Notes: generated from the sequence alone by a model not told the origin. Positions 8,663 through 18,241 are shown, counted from the first letter of the stretch. The stretch: 64,000 nt of DNA from Flexibacter flexilis DSM 6793 (GCF_900112255.1 NZ_FOLE01000010.1:114548-178547), one strand, 5' to 3'. Translations and numbers: made by a program.

Positions 8663-9973
8663 ATGAAAACTAAAGGATTAGTAAAAAATAAAGTAAACAT
8701 TGTTACTTTAGGTTGTTCCAAAAACTTAGTAGATTCTGAGCAAATTTATACTCAACTCAAAGCCAATGCTTTTGAAGTGGAGCATGAAGCCAAAAAAGAT
8801 AATGCTAACATCGTGATTATCAATACGTGCGGCTTTATTGACAACGCCAAACAAGAATCCATTGACACGATTTTGCGCTATGCGGATGCCAAAAACGAAG
8901 GTAAAATAGATAAATTATATGTAACGGGTTGTCTTTCACATCGTTATAAAGATGATTTGGAAAGAGAAATCCCGACGGTAGATGCGTACTTTGGGTCAAA
9001 TGAATTGCCGCGTTTGCTCAAAACCCTGAAAGCTGACTACAAGCATGAACTGATTGGGGAGCGACTCATCACGACACCTTCGCATTATGCGTACCTGAAA
9101 ATTGCCGAGGGCTGCGACCGTCCGTGTTCATTTTGTGCAATTCCGCTCATGCGCGGCAAGCACGAATCGCAACCCATGGAAGTGCTGGTGCAACAAACCA
9201 AAAATTTGGCCAAAAATGGCACAAAAGAAATTATTCTGATTGCCCAAGACCTCACGTATTACGGTTTGGATTTGTACAAAAAACGTAATTTGGCGGATTT
9301 GTTGGCGCAACTATCTGATGTAGAGGGGATTGAATGGATTCGTTTGCAATATGCTTATCCGTCGGGCTTCCCGTTGGATGTGTTGGATATTATGCGCGAA
9401 CGCCCCAATATTTGCAATTATTTGGATATGCCTTTGCAACATGGCTCAAATAATATGCTAAAACTTATGCGTAGAGGTATTACGCGCGAAAAAACGGAAG
9501 AATTGGTAGCGACGATTCGCGAAAAAGTACCAAATATTGCGCTGCGTACTACCTTGATTTCGGGGCACCCGAACGAAACAGATGCCGACTTCCAAGAAAT
9601 GTACGAGTTTGTGGAAAAAATGCGATTTGACCGTTTAGGTATTTTCAATTATTCGCACGAAGAAAATACACATTCGTACTCGATGCCCGACAACGTGCCC
9701 GCCGAGGTGAAGCAAGAGCGTTCGGATGCCATCATGGAATTGCAACAAGGTATTTCGATGGATTTGAACGAAGCTAAAATCGGCCAAACTTTCAAAGTGC
9801 TATTCGATCGCAAAGAAGGCGGCTATTTCATTGGTCGCACGGAATTTGATTCGCCAGAGGTTGATAATGAGGTGCTTGTAAGTGCAGATAAATATTATGT
9901 ACGCAAAGGAGACTTTGCTCAAGTGCGCATTACGGATGCTACGGAATTTGATTTGTACGGAGAAGTACTATAA
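8663..9973 (+). CDS. rimO: ribosomal protein S12 methylthiotransferase RimO
   Basis: A radical-SAM enzyme that adds a methylthio group to an aspartate of ribosomal protein S12. The 436-residue protein shows the three parts of the family: an N-terminal MTTase domain with cysteines in LGCSKN, NTCGF and TGCLSHRY; the radical-SAM cluster motif CDRPCSFC; and a C-terminal TRAM domain ending in DATEFDLYGEVL. LGCSKNLVDSE is typical of RimO rather than MiaB. ATG 8663 is preferred over an upstream frame start at 8597, because that extension overlaps the promoter-like box and is not part of the family. Confidence 0.95.
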   Translation: MKTKGLVKNKVNIVTLGCSKNLVDSEQIYTQLKANAFEVEHEAKKDNANIVIINTCGFIDNAKQESIDTILRYADAKNEGKIDKLYVTGCLSHRYKDDLEREIPTVDAYFGSNELPRLLKTLKADYKHELIGERLITTPSHYAYLKIAEGCDRPCSFCAIPLMRGKHESQPMEVLVQQTKNLAKNGTKEIILIAQDLTYYGLDLYKKRNLADLLAQLSDVEGIEWIRLQYAYPSGFPLDVLDIMRERPNICNYLDMPLQHGSNNMLKLMRRGITREKTEELVATIREKVPNIALRTTLISGHPNETDADFQEMYEFVEKMRFDRLGIFNYSHEENTHSYSMPDNVPAEVKQERSDAIMELQQGISMDLNEAKIGQTFKVLFDRKEGGYFIGRTEFDSPEVDNEVLVSADKYYVRKGDFAQVRITDATEFDLYGEVL

Positions 9974-10073
9974 TGTAAGTTTTGCGTGCTAAAACTTAGA
10001 TGGCTTAGTTGCGTGTTTTAGTTTTTTGGTGGAAATTGAGCCATTATTAATCTAAAACACCATCATTATAACC

Positions 10074-10295
10074 ATGAAGACTTTAATATATAATCCAAGC
10101 GAGATAGAAACCTCGTTTTGTAACGCTTTTGCGCAAAATCAGGCTGATATACAAAAATGGTTGCCTGATTATAAAATAGAACAAGTAACGACTCGCCTCA
10201 ATCAAGACAACCCTCAGTTGCTTATCAAAATGACCGACAAAGACGGCGATATGCACGAGTTAGTATTAAGTTTTATACAGAAAATAGATTTGTAA
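10074..10295 (+). CDS. small hypothetical protein
   Basis: A 73-residue protein without signal peptide or membrane segment. It is rich in charged and polar residues, ends in ELVLSFIQKIDL, and is not a recognised family. It has its own ATG after an intergenic gap from rimO and a strong terminator 20 bp past the stop, which supports a real gene. Confidence 0.6.
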   Translation: MKTLIYNPSEIETSFCNAFAQNQADIQKWLPDYKIEQVTTRLNQDNPQLLIKMTDKDGDMHELVLSFIQKIDL

Positions 10296-10314
10296 ATCAT
10301 TCATTATAAAAATA

Positions 10315-10348
10315 AAAAAGCCCTGATTTATCAAATCGGGGCTTTTTT
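10315..10348. terminator. bidirectional terminator between convergent genes
   Basis: AAAAAGCCCTGATTT pairs with AAATCGGGGCTTTTT. A and T runs on both sides serve both the small gene to the left and the minus-strand lipoprotein gene to the right. Confidence 0.85.
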
Positions 10349-10368
10349 ATTGAAGATATAAAATTTTC

Positions 10369-11130
10369 TTAGCGGCAGTTATAGGTAATTTCGTATGTTA
10401 CTTTGGTAAGCGGATCATAGAACTTTACAGGATAACGCGTTTCATTTGGAGCGTAAGCATAAGTGTATCTTGCACCTTTGATTACTTTTCCCATAGCATC
10501 GTAGCGTTCCATAAATAATAGATTATTTTTATCTCCTCTTAGTGGAGCTGGAAATGCCGATTTAGTACCTTTGTTATCGTCATATAAATATCTCTCTGCG
10601 TAGTATTCGCCAGCTGTACCTACTTTTAGGTACATTTTAGTTTTATTATTTTGTACGTCATACTCGTAAGTACGTTGTTCTTTCAAATCCGACGAAGTTC
10701 CATCAAAAGTTGTTTCGCGGAATAAGTTACCTTTTATGTCGTAATTGAATGTTTTATAGCCTGTTTGCAAATAAGTAATAGTGTCAGCTTGTAAAACAAA
10801 ATTTGTTGCTTTTGCCAGTTTTTCGCCACTATTATACTCGTACTCAGAATAGCTTGTTGGCTTATTTTTACCCGTAGGAGTTGTGGCTGCTTTTACTAAT
10901 AATTTATTTTCGTAAGTGTAATCTATTGTAGAAATAATAGAATCATTTTCTAGAGAAACATATTCAGCACGTTGTAATGTTACACCAGTATAATAATATT
11001 TGTAAGCCGTTTTGCTATTCATTTTGATAACCGACGGCATACATGTAGCACTAACATAAGGGTCATCGTAACGAGAACAACCCATTAATCCTGCCACTAA
11101 CATACTTGCTGCCAATAATATTTTTTTCAT
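10369..11130 (-). CDS. hypothetical lipoprotein with YD-like repeats
   Basis: A 253-residue secreted lipoprotein with signal MKKILLAASMLVAGLMGC and lipobox LMGC at the end. The body has recurring tyrosine-rich strands of the form YxYdxxg (YTYENKLLVK, YEYNSGEKL, YEYDVQNNKT, YTYAYAPNETRY) like the YD/RHS-type beta repeats common in Bacteroidota surface lipoproteins. No enzymatic motif is seen. Function is unknown. Confidence 0.75.
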   Translation of the reverse strand: MKKILLAASMLVAGLMGCSRYDDPYVSATCMPSVIKMNSKTAYKYYYTGVTLQRAEYVSLENDSIISTIDYTYENKLLVKAATTPTGKNKPTSYSEYEYNSGEKLAKATNFVLQADTITYLQTGYKTFNYDIKGNLFRETTFDGTSSDLKEQRTYEYDVQNNKTKMYLKVGTAGEYYAERYLYDDNKGTKSAFPAPLRGDKNNLLFMERYDAMGKVIKGARYTYAYAPNETRYPVKFYDPLTKVTYEITYNCR

Positions 11131-11276
11131 AAAAGCTAATTTTTAGTTTTCCAAACCAGTGTTTCAATAGACAAAGATACTACTATATGCAAACATACGA
11201 TTTAAGTCAAAACTTTGCAAAAAATTAGCAGATTCCTTGCAAAATTTTGACATTTTATTTCATTAAAAAAGCCAAG

Positions 11277-12620
11277 CTATTTGGTTTTCTGTACGTAATC
11301 CTTAGAAGAAACTTTGTTGCCGCGTCGGTATTGCTCTATCCTGTAAATCTTGCCTTCTTCGGTCGTGTACAGCCATTTTCCGTGCTGTGTGTCGGCCAAA
11401 TATTGTCCCGTAATATGTACTTTTCCACTTTCATGCCACGCCTTAAATTCTCCTTGGCGGCGGTTGTTTACATAAATAGTTTGGCTTTCCACCTTGCCCG
11501 ATGCAGGGAAATACGTTTCAAAAGTGCCTACTTTTAAGCCATTTACAAATATTTCTTTGGCTTGCTTGCGGCCTGTACTGTCGTATAAATATTTGTTGCC
11601 ATGCAGCTTGCCCAACTCGTTGTAATGTTCTTCTTTTTGTATTTTTCCGTTGGGGTAATAATTCTTCCAACTGCCAAATGGCTGTTTGTTTTTGTATTCG
11701 GTTTCTTGTGCCAAAAAGCCCGTAGTATCGTGGTAATGCTTGAGGCTGTAATCTTTTTCTTTGTTAGAAAAACGGTATTCGTCTTTGAGCTTGCCCGACC
11801 GATAGAAATATAGGGCTTTTCCTTCGCGTGTACCTTTGTTGTATTGCAAAACGCTTCGCTGTACGCCTGTGCCGTACCAAGCCTTTATTTCGCCGTGCAA
11901 ATCGCCGTTTTTGTAATTGCCATCTTGCACGAGTTGGCCGTTAGGTGCGTAGGTTTTGAAGCCGCCGTTTTTGCTGCCATTCTGGTTGTATGATTCCGTG
12001 TCGAGCTGTCCACTTTCGTAGTACGTTTTGAATGTACCGCTCAGCTTTCCGTTCACGTATTCAGCTTCGATGTGTAATTTTCCGTTCGGATAATATTCTT
12101 TGCTAATGCCGTTGGGTCTGCCTCGTAAATAACTGATTTCCTGTTTGATAATGCCACTTTGATAATATTCTTTGGCCAAACCTTCTATCGAATCGCGCAC
12201 AAAAAATCCTCTGCTTTTCAGGCGACCATCGGCGTAATAGGTAATAAGCGAATCACTGAGTTTGTCGTTCTTGAAATACGCTTTTTCTAAGATGCTACCT
12301 TTGGGCGAATAAGTGGTAAATGTACCGTTTTTCTGGCCGTTGATGTACAGAGTTGTGATTTTCTTTTGGCCATTTTCGTAAAATTCCGTCCAAGTGCTGT
12401 CCTTTTTGCCTGCCCTGAAATAGCCTTCTACGGCTTTCGCGCCGCCTTCGTAATAACGGTTGTAATGGCCGTTGCGGGTGCTGTCGGTGGCCGAAACGAT
12501 GCCGTATTCTTCGCGCAAGGCACTGGGTTTGTCTTTGTGAAAAGTTCGAACTACGACTTGACTTTTAGCCGAAAAACCAAAAATAATAAAAAATACAATA
12601 AATTTCAGTTGTTTTGTCAT
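11277..12620 (-). CDS. secreted MORN-repeat (YwqK-like) protein
   Basis: A 447-residue protein with a signal peptide (MTKQLKFIVFFIIFGFSAKS) followed almost entirely by about 22-residue repeats of the type YYxNGxLxxexxyxNGxxxGxfkxY, for example YYPNGKLHIEAEYVNGKLSG. These match the MORN-variant family (PF07661), often annotated as the YwqK antitoxin family, although nothing here shows a toxin. The array is long, more than 12 units, and probably forms an elongated beta structure in the envelope. The gene follows the flippase gene on the same strand after about 55 bp, which suggests an operon. Confidence 0.85.
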   Translation of the reverse strand: MTKQLKFIVFFIIFGFSAKSQVVVRTFHKDKPSALREEYGIVSATDSTRNGHYNRYYEGGAKAVEGYFRAGKKDSTWTEFYENGQKKITTLYINGQKNGTFTTYSPKGSILEKAYFKNDKLSDSLITYYADGRLKSRGFFVRDSIEGLAKEYYQSGIIKQEISYLRGRPNGISKEYYPNGKLHIEAEYVNGKLSGTFKTYYESGQLDTESYNQNGSKNGGFKTYAPNGQLVQDGNYKNGDLHGEIKAWYGTGVQRSVLQYNKGTREGKALYFYRSGKLKDEYRFSNKEKDYSLKHYHDTTGFLAQETEYKNKQPFGSWKNYYPNGKIQKEEHYNELGKLHGNKYLYDSTGRKQAKEIFVNGLKVGTFETYFPASGKVESQTIYVNNRRQGEFKAWHESGKVHITGQYLADTQHGKWLYTTEEGKIYRIEQYRRGNKVSSKDYVQKTK

Positions 12621-12674
12621 AAATCAAGGTGCGTTTTGAGGGGAGTTGAGCTTACAACGGAACTTGCTCCAATT

Positions 12675-14195
12675 TTATTTCATGCGTCGCACACGCGCTA
12701 GAATGGCGTTGAGGCTGTTGCGTTCCGTCAGGGCAATTGAACCCAAGAACAGCAAAAATAATACCAGAGAAGCGAAAATGTGCATTCCCAATGGCCATTG
12801 GCGCGTTTCCCAGCTCATGCCCACTATTAGCACACCCAAACCGATATGGAACAGAGCCGCCCGAAGGTCGTAAGGGATAGGGTAATATTTTTGTCCGAGC
12901 CAATAACAAACCACTGCCATTCCCCCATAACAAAGCATTGTCGCTACCGCACTACCCATATAGCCCGCCAACGGAATAAGTAAAAAGTTTAGCAAAACGG
13001 TTGCCGCCGCGCCGCCAATGCTCAAAATCGAACCGTAATGCGTTTTGTCCGAGAGCTTAAACCATGTGGTGAGATTGTAATAAACGCCCAAAAACATATT
13101 GGCCAGCAGCAGCACAGGTACTACGTTAATGCCTTCCAAATATGCAGGTTGGCGCAAGAAAATAGGAGCTATCCAGTTGATATTCAGATTTATGACAACA
13201 AAAATAAGCATACAAGCCACAATGAACCATTTCATTACGTCGGCAAAAAGAGTCGGCGCGTTTTTGTCGGAAGCCTGCGAAAAAAAGAATGGTTCGGCGG
13301 CGTATTTGAATGCCTGAATCGCTAATTGCATAAAAATGGAGAGCTTATAACAAGCCCCATAAATACCCAATGCCGCTTGCGTGCTGTGGCCTTTGTAAAA
13401 GCCTTCGGGCAACCAATATTCCAGCGTGAGCCGCCCCAACATTTCACTGACCATGCCCGCCAAACCCATGAGCATAATCGGGTAACCATACTGAAACATT
13501 CGTTTAAATGCCTCTAAATCAATATTGAAATTGGCAAGTATTAACTCGCGGCGCAGCAATACTAAAGCCAATAAATTGGCTAACATATTCGACAAAAAGA
13601 CATAACCCACACCAATTTCGGGGCGGTACAGCCAATGTCCCAGCGTTTCCAAGCCGCTGCCCCAATGTCCCGAAGCCATTTTTTTACCAAAATACAGAAA
13701 CAAGATATTGAATGCCACGTTCAGGAAAATACTGGCCATGCGCACGGTTACAAATTTCTTGGCGTTTTTCTCCAATCGCAACCGCGCAAACGGAATAGCA
13801 GAAAGTCCGTCGGCGGCCATCGTAATGGCCAACGCGCTGATATAGAAGCTGCAATCTTCGCAGTGAATCACTTTACTCAAAGGTGCAGACCACCAAATCA
13901 GCCAAGCTGAAACGCTCAGGCTGATGAGTGAGACAATGGTAAAGGCTTTTTCGTAATAGTCTTGGGCTTTGTCGGGGTGGCGTGCAGCAAAACGGAAATA
14001 CGTTGTTTCCATGCCGAAGGTATAAACCACATTGAAAAACGCCACGTAGGCGTAGAGGTTCGTAATTACGCCGTATTCGCTTGGCACGAACAGTGCCGTG
14101 TAAAAAGGCACAAGCAAATAATTAAGCATACGTCCGAGTATGCTACTGATTCCGTAAAGAGCAGCCTCGCCCGCTAATTTTTTTAATACAGACAT
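12675..14195 (-). CDS. polysaccharide flippase (Wzx/MATE-like)
   Basis: A 506-residue inner membrane protein with about 12-14 hydrophobic helices. It resembles the polysaccharide biosynthesis/MVF superfamily that flips lipid-linked sugars to the periplasm. The N-terminus (LAGEAALYGISSILGRMLNY) and the conserved Tyr/Gly-rich EYGVITNLYAYVAF region are typical. No glycosyltransferases or other capsule genes are adjacent, so it is an isolated flippase. The likely partner pathway (O-antigen, capsule or exopolysaccharide) is not visible. Confidence 0.88.
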   Translation of the reverse strand: MSVLKKLAGEAALYGISSILGRMLNYLLVPFYTALFVPSEYGVITNLYAYVAFFNVVYTFGMETTYFRFAARHPDKAQDYYEKAFTIVSLISLSVSAWLIWWSAPLSKVIHCEDCSFYISALAITMAADGLSAIPFARLRLEKNAKKFVTVRMASIFLNVAFNILFLYFGKKMASGHWGSGLETLGHWLYRPEIGVGYVFLSNMLANLLALVLLRRELILANFNIDLEAFKRMFQYGYPIMLMGLAGMVSEMLGRLTLEYWLPEGFYKGHSTQAALGIYGACYKLSIFMQLAIQAFKYAAEPFFFSQASDKNAPTLFADVMKWFIVACMLIFVVINLNINWIAPIFLRQPAYLEGINVVPVLLLANMFLGVYYNLTTWFKLSDKTHYGSILSIGGAAATVLLNFLLIPLAGYMGSAVATMLCYGGMAVVCYWLGQKYYPIPYDLRAALFHIGLGVLIVGMSWETRQWPLGMHIFASLVLFLLFLGSIALTERNSLNAILARVRRMK

Positions 14196-14276
14196 CTAAA
14201 AAATGTATTTGAAGGGGCGAAAATCGCTTTTATTTCGGTATAAATCAAAAGTTGTTTTGTAAATTACACTTAACAA

Positions 14277-14486
14277 AGATGTCACACCTACGGTGTTTGT
14301 GTTACTGTGCGGTTGGGTTCTACCAAGATACCAAGCCTAAAGGCTTTGTTTTGCAAATCAACGTTTTGTAAATATTATATTGCTTCTGTGCTGTATTATT
14401 TCCTTCCAATCCGTTAGGATTATAATCTTTGTAGCAAATACGCCATTAACCCAAAGGTCAGGAACGCCGTAGGCGTGGTGTATTAA
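14277..14486 (+). repeat. REP/BIME unit left of the RAYT gene
   Basis: One full composite unit with four small palindromes in order: ACACCTACGGTGT, AAGCCTAAAGGCTT, AATCCGTTAGGATT and AACGCCGTAGGCGT. The first and fourth, and the second and third, are inverted copies of each other, giving nested symmetry. The 449-bp gap 14196-14644 holds this unit and the next half unit and no gene. Confidence 0.85.
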
Positions 14487-14538
14487 TTTTTTTGATATTG
14501 TTAGTTTTATTTATATTTAATTTGTTTTTGTGGTAAAG

Positions 14539-14612
14539 TTAAAGCCTTTAGGCTTGGTATCTTTGTAGCTTATAATGGATTGTAGCGTAATAAACGCCGT
14601 AGGCGTGACATC
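14539..14612 (+). repeat. REP half unit left of the RAYT gene
   Basis: Only the right-hand pair of palindromes is present: AAGCCTTTAGGCTT followed by TATCTTTGTAGC and then AACGCCGTAGGCGT. It ends 33 bp before the transposase ATG. Confidence 0.8.
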
Positions 14613-14644
14613 TGTATTGCTTTCACTTTAGAATAAATGAAATT

Positions 14645-15106
14645 ATGCCAAATACCTATTCTCAGATTTATATACAAATTGTTTTTGCTGTAAAAGGTAG
14701 AGAAAATTTGATAAAAGAGTCATTCCGTGATGAGTTGGAAAAATACATGAGCGGCATTGTTAGCGGCAAAAATCAAAAACTTTTAGCGATTTATTGTATG
14801 TCAGACCATACACATTTGCTGATAGGATTGAGGCCGTCTATGTCGGTAGCGGATTTGGTGCGCGACATCAAAAGTAATTCATCTGCTTTTATCAGTGAGA
14901 AAGGTTTTGTGAAAGGGCGATTTGCTTGGCAAGAAGGGTATGGAGCGTTTTCGTATTCCAAATCGCAGTTGGACAACGTCATTCATTATATTTTGAATCA
15001 GCCTATACACCATCAAAAAAAGACATTTAGAGACGAATACATTGATTTTTTGCAAAAGTTTCAGATTGATTATGATGAGAAATTTTTGTTTGAATGGATT
15101 GTTTGA
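14645..15106 (+). mobile_element. REP-associated tyrosine transposase (RAYT, IS200-like Y1 family)
   Basis: A 153-residue HUH single-strand transposase of the Y1 (TnpA) family. The HUH metal pair is His55 and His57 in SDHTHLL, and the catalytic tyrosine is probably Tyr115 in HYILNQP. The WQEGYGAFSYSKSQ block is typical of Bacteroidota members. Unlike a mobile IS200 it has no simple subterminal hairpin ends. Instead it is embedded in an array of REP palindromes that starts immediately after its stop and ends just before its start, the arrangement known for domesticated RAYTs that move REP sequences. The frame is intact, so it may be active. Confidence 0.88.
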
Positions 15107-15495
15107 AGATACCACACCTACGTTGTTTGTGTTGTTGCGAGGTTGTCGATTTCTACCAAGATGGCAAGCCTAACGGCTTTGTTTTGTGCTTCATGTTGCA
15201 AATCGTCATTTGTGTGTTGTGCGGCTGTCGATTTCTATTAAGATGACAAGCCTAAAGGCTTTGTTTTGTGCTTCATGTTGCAAATCGTCATTTGTGTGTT
15301 GTTTGGTTGTCGATTTCTACCAAGATACCAAGCCTAACGGCTTTGTTTTGTGCTTTATGTTGTCAATCAACGTTTTGTTAATGTTGTATTGCTTCTGCGC
15401 GATGTTGTTTTCTGTCCAATCCGTTAGGATTGTAATCTTTGTAGCAATATGCCATTAACCTAAATTGTCATGAACGCCGTAGGCGTGATATATTA
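15107..15495 (+). repeat. REP/BIME unit with a triplicated left half
   Basis: It starts one base after the RAYT stop codon with ACCACACCTACG. The segment from GTCGATTTCTA through AAGCCTAACGGCTT occurs three times at an 82-bp period (about 15145, 15227, 15309). The AATCCGTTAGGATT and AACGCCGTAGGCGT palindromes follow once. Confidence 0.85.
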
Positions 15496-15510
15496 ACGCG
15501 TGTGGTTTTG

Positions 15511-15735
15511 TAAGATACCACACCTACGGTGTTTGTGTTGTTGTTCGGCTGTCGATTTCTACCAAGATGGCAAGCCTAACGGCTTTGTGCTTTATGTTGC
15601 CAATTGGCGTTTTGTTAATGTTGTATTGCTTCCGCGCTATGTTGCTTCTTGCCAATCCGTTAGGATTGTAATATTTGTAGCAACGCGCCATAACCCGAAG
15701 GTTAGGAACGCCGTAGGCGTGATATATTAACGCGT
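15511..15735 (+). repeat. REP/BIME unit, about 235-bp period
   Basis: A complete four-palindrome unit, ACACCTACGGTGT to AACGCCGTAGGCGT, with the same spacer text as its neighbours. The start-to-start distance to the next unit is 234-235 bp. Confidence 0.85.
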
Positions 15736-15745
15736 GTGGTTTTGT

Positions 15746-15970
15746 AAGATACCACACCTACGGTGTTTGTGTGTTGTTCGGCTGTAGATTTCTACCAAGA
15801 TGGCAAGCCTAACGGCTTTTTTTTGCACTTCATGTTGCAAATCAACGTTTTATTAATGTTGTTGCTTCTGAGCTATGTTATTTCCCTCCAATCCGTTAAG
15901 ATTGTAATATTTGTAGCAACGTGCCATTAACCCAAAGATTAGGAACGCAGTAGGCGTGATATATTAACGC
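15746..15970 (+). repeat. REP/BIME unit, about 235-bp period
   Basis: A complete unit with small changes, including AATCCGTTAAGATT and AACGCAGTAGGCGT, which break perfect pairing in two hairpins. Confidence 0.85.
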
Positions 15971-15979
15971 GTGTGGTTT

Positions 15980-16290
15980 TGTAAGATGTCACACCTACGG
16001 TGTTTGTGTGTTGTGCGGCTTCAATTTCTACCAAGATACCAAGCCCAAAGGCTTTGTTTTGTGCTTTATGTTGCAACTCGTCGTTTGTGTTGTTTGGTTG
16101 CGGATTCTACCAAGATAACAAGCCTAACGGCTTTGTTTTGCGCTTTACGTTGCAAATCAACGTTTTGTTAATGTTGTATTGTTTCTGTGCGATGTTGTTT
16201 CCCTCCAATCCGTTAGGATTGTAATCTTTGTAGCAATGAGCCATTAACCCAAAGGTCAGAAACGCCGTAGGCGTGGCATCTAAAATACCT
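15980..16290 (+). repeat. REP/BIME unit with a duplicated left half
   Basis: This is the last unit of the array. The left half with the AAGCC palindrome occurs twice (AAGCCCAAAGGCTT and AAGCCTAACGGCTT), then AATCCGTTAGGATT and AACGCCGTAGGCGT. No gene lies in 15107-16303; short frames seen there are by-products of the repeats. Confidence 0.85.
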
Positions 16291-16303
16291 AAATACAACA
16301 AAA

Positions 16304-17338
16304 CTACCCTTGTTTATTCGTCGGGATTTTGTCCATCAGATTTTTGATTAACTCCTGAAGGTCAATGCCTACGTTGCTGTCTTCTTTGTTGTCGCGCCCG
16401 CGAAGTGGGTCTTTATGGATTTCGTCCAGCACTTTGGTAAGATATTCGCCTGCTTTGCTTGGGTCATGGCTTTTAATTTCTTCCGTAAAGGCCACGATAG
16501 ATTTGGCCAAAACGGCTTTGTAGGCATAATCTTCGGCAATGTTTTGTTGCTTAATGTATTGCTTGGCGCAAAAAGTAGCTCCCGCCAACGAAATGGCCAC
16601 CGCCGTAATACGCGCCACCAACATACTCACCCAATATTCTGTATAAACTGTAATTGTGTTATGGATTCTCAATAGTTTATCCATGTTGTCTTCTGTTTGG
16701 TTTATCAGAATCCAAATGGTAATAATCGCACCCAAAGCGAAAACCGCCGCGCCCACAAGCCATGAATTGAATATCCATAAGAATTTATTCCGTGTTTGTA
16801 TATCTTGGTACTGAGCTGCAAAGGCTGCACTAATTCCTTGTGCAGAATTTACTTCTAAAGCTTCTTGAGCATCATTGATAAGCTTATTTACGGTTTTGTC
16901 TTTGGCTATAACTTCATTGGCTTTTTTCTCTAACTCGGCTATGCGGGTTTTATATTCCTCAATATTAGCAGCAAAAGTGTTTATACTGAGTCGTTTCGTT
17001 TCAATTTCCTCTTCTGCTTTTTTCGCTTTGTTTTCTAAGAAAGTAAAAGAAATTATGCTGCTTTTTATGTTATTTACACGTTGGTAAAGCCTTTCAATAG
17101 TCATAGTTGGGTCACTTTGATTTTTAATATGTTCCCGAACCAGACTTATCAGCTTATTTATGTATTTGTAATTTATCGTTTGGACTCTTATATCACCAGA
17201 GTTTTGTAATATCTCAAACATTTCATTGATTTTATCCAGTTTATCAATAAATGTATCTTTGTTCTTTTTTGGATATGAAGTATTATTATCCCCTAATAAA
17301 GATATTATTTCTTCTATTTGTTTTATCAATTCTTCCAT
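16304..17338 (-). CDS. hypothetical membrane protein with coiled coil
   Basis: A 344-residue protein of unknown family. Residues 1-180 are helical, with a strong heptad-like coiled coil around 100-145 (ENKAKKAEEEIETKR and onward). Two membrane helices follow at about 187-213 and 236-257, and a charged tail of about 85 residues. There is no signal peptide. The gene stands alone between the REP array and a divergent amidotransferase gene. An ECF-type promoter element (TGTCACC-N18-CGTC) lies 40 bp before the ATG, shared with two other accessory genes in the window. That placement suggests a stress, envelope or defence role, but no catalytic motif supports a specific function. Confidence 0.8.
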   Translation of the reverse strand: MEELIKQIEEIISLLGDNNTSYPKKNKDTFIDKLDKINEMFEILQNSGDIRVQTINYKYINKLISLVREHIKNQSDPTMTIERLYQRVNNIKSSIISFTFLENKAKKAEEEIETKRLSINTFAANIEEYKTRIAELEKKANEVIAKDKTVNKLINDAQEALEVNSAQGISAAFAAQYQDIQTRNKFLWIFNSWLVGAAVFALGAIITIWILINQTEDNMDKLLRIHNTITVYTEYWVSMLVARITAVAISLAGATFCAKQYIKQQNIAEDYAYKAVLAKSIVAFTEEIKSHDPSKAGEYLTKVLDEIHKDPLRGRDNKEDSNVGIDLQELIKNLMDKIPTNKQG

Positions 17339-17370
17339 CTCACTTAAATATTAAAAATTTAGTTCAAATA

Positions 17371-17407
17371 TATACAAGACGTTTCTGGCGGGCAAAAAGG
17401 GTGACAC
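17371..17407 (-). promoter_or_regulatory. ECF-type promoter element, copy A
   Basis: On the minus strand: TGTCACC (17406-17400), 18 nt, then CGTC (17381-17378) followed by TTGTATA. The same boxes with the same 18-nt spacing recur at 30561-30589 and 63496-63524. TGTCAC/CGTC is the form of known ECF-sigma promoters (ECF41 type). It points to the gene starting at 17338. Confidence 0.65.
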
Positions 17408-17512
17408 GGCTTTTATACTTTTTCCTAAACAATTGGCGTTCAGATAATATATTTACCAGAAATTTTGAATTGTAATAATCCGTCACTTTCATCTTTTGAA
17501 GTTTTTTGCACT

Positions 17513-18220
17513 ATGAAGCCGTTAAGAATCCATTATTTTCAGCATGTGGCCTTTGAGGGGCTTGGCAATATCGAAACGTGGGCGTTGTTGCGTGGGCATC
17601 AGCTCACGGCCACGCATTTTTACGCCCAAGACCCGCTGCCCGACTTGGCCAATATAGATTGGTTGGTGGTGATGGGTGGCCCGATGGGCGTGTACGACGA
17701 GGCGCAACACGCGTGGCTCGCCGCCGAAAAGGCGTTTATCCGTCAGGCCATTGACGCGGGCAAAACGCTGTTGGGTGTGTGCTTAGGGGCGCAACTCATT
17801 GCCGAAGTGTTGGGCGCGAAGGTGCACCCGAACACGCAAAAAGAAATTGGTTGGTTTGACATTCAGGCCACGCCGCAGGCCGCTCAAAATCCCGTTTGGG
17901 CAAGTGTGCCGCTTACGCTGAAGGTGTTTCATTGGCACGGCGACACGTTCGAGTTGCCGCCGCACACGCAGCATTTGGCATTTTCGGCGGCTTGCCAACA
18001 GCAGGCCTACGCGCACGAAAACGGCAAGATTTTGGGTTTGCAATTTCATCTGGAAGCCACCGAAAAACTGCTGCAAATGATGGTGGAAAATGGCCAAAAC
18101 GAACTGACCGCCGCGCCGTTCGTCCAGACCGCCGCCCAAATCGTGGAGCAACACTGCGTTCCCGAAAACAAAAAGGTTTTATTTGACATTTTAGACCACT
18201 TGGCGCAACCGTTTGCCTGA
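17513..18220 (+). CDS. class I glutamine amidotransferase-like protein (GMP synthase-like)
   Basis: A 235-residue stand-alone GATase1 domain. The nucleophile is the Cys of GVCLGAQLIAEVLG, the oxyanion residues are in VVMGGPMGVYDE, and the His-Glu pair is in LGLQFHLEAT, so the triad is complete. Stand-alone members of this family (YfiJ/YlmE-like GMP-synthase-related proteins) usually have unknown acceptors; some hydrolyse gamma-glutamyl compounds. ATG 17513 gives the normal start MKPLRIHYFQH; an extension to 17465 has no support. Local base composition is more GC-rich than its neighbours. Confidence 0.85.
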   Translation: MKPLRIHYFQHVAFEGLGNIETWALLRGHQLTATHFYAQDPLPDLANIDWLVVMGGPMGVYDEAQHAWLAAEKAFIRQAIDAGKTLLGVCLGAQLIAEVLGAKVHPNTQKEIGWFDIQATPQAAQNPVWASVPLTLKVFHWHGDTFELPPHTQHLAFSAACQQQAYAHENGKILGLQFHLEATEKLLQMMVENGQNELTAAPFVQTAAQIVEQHCVPENKKVLFDILDHLAQPFA

Positions 18221-18241
18221 AAAATCGGGTTACGTTTGGTA

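Noticed and set aside
15186..16224. Several plus-strand frames within the REP array
   Set aside because: They repeat the same peptide text in each unit, are on repeats with hairpins and have no family similarity; they are by-products of the array.
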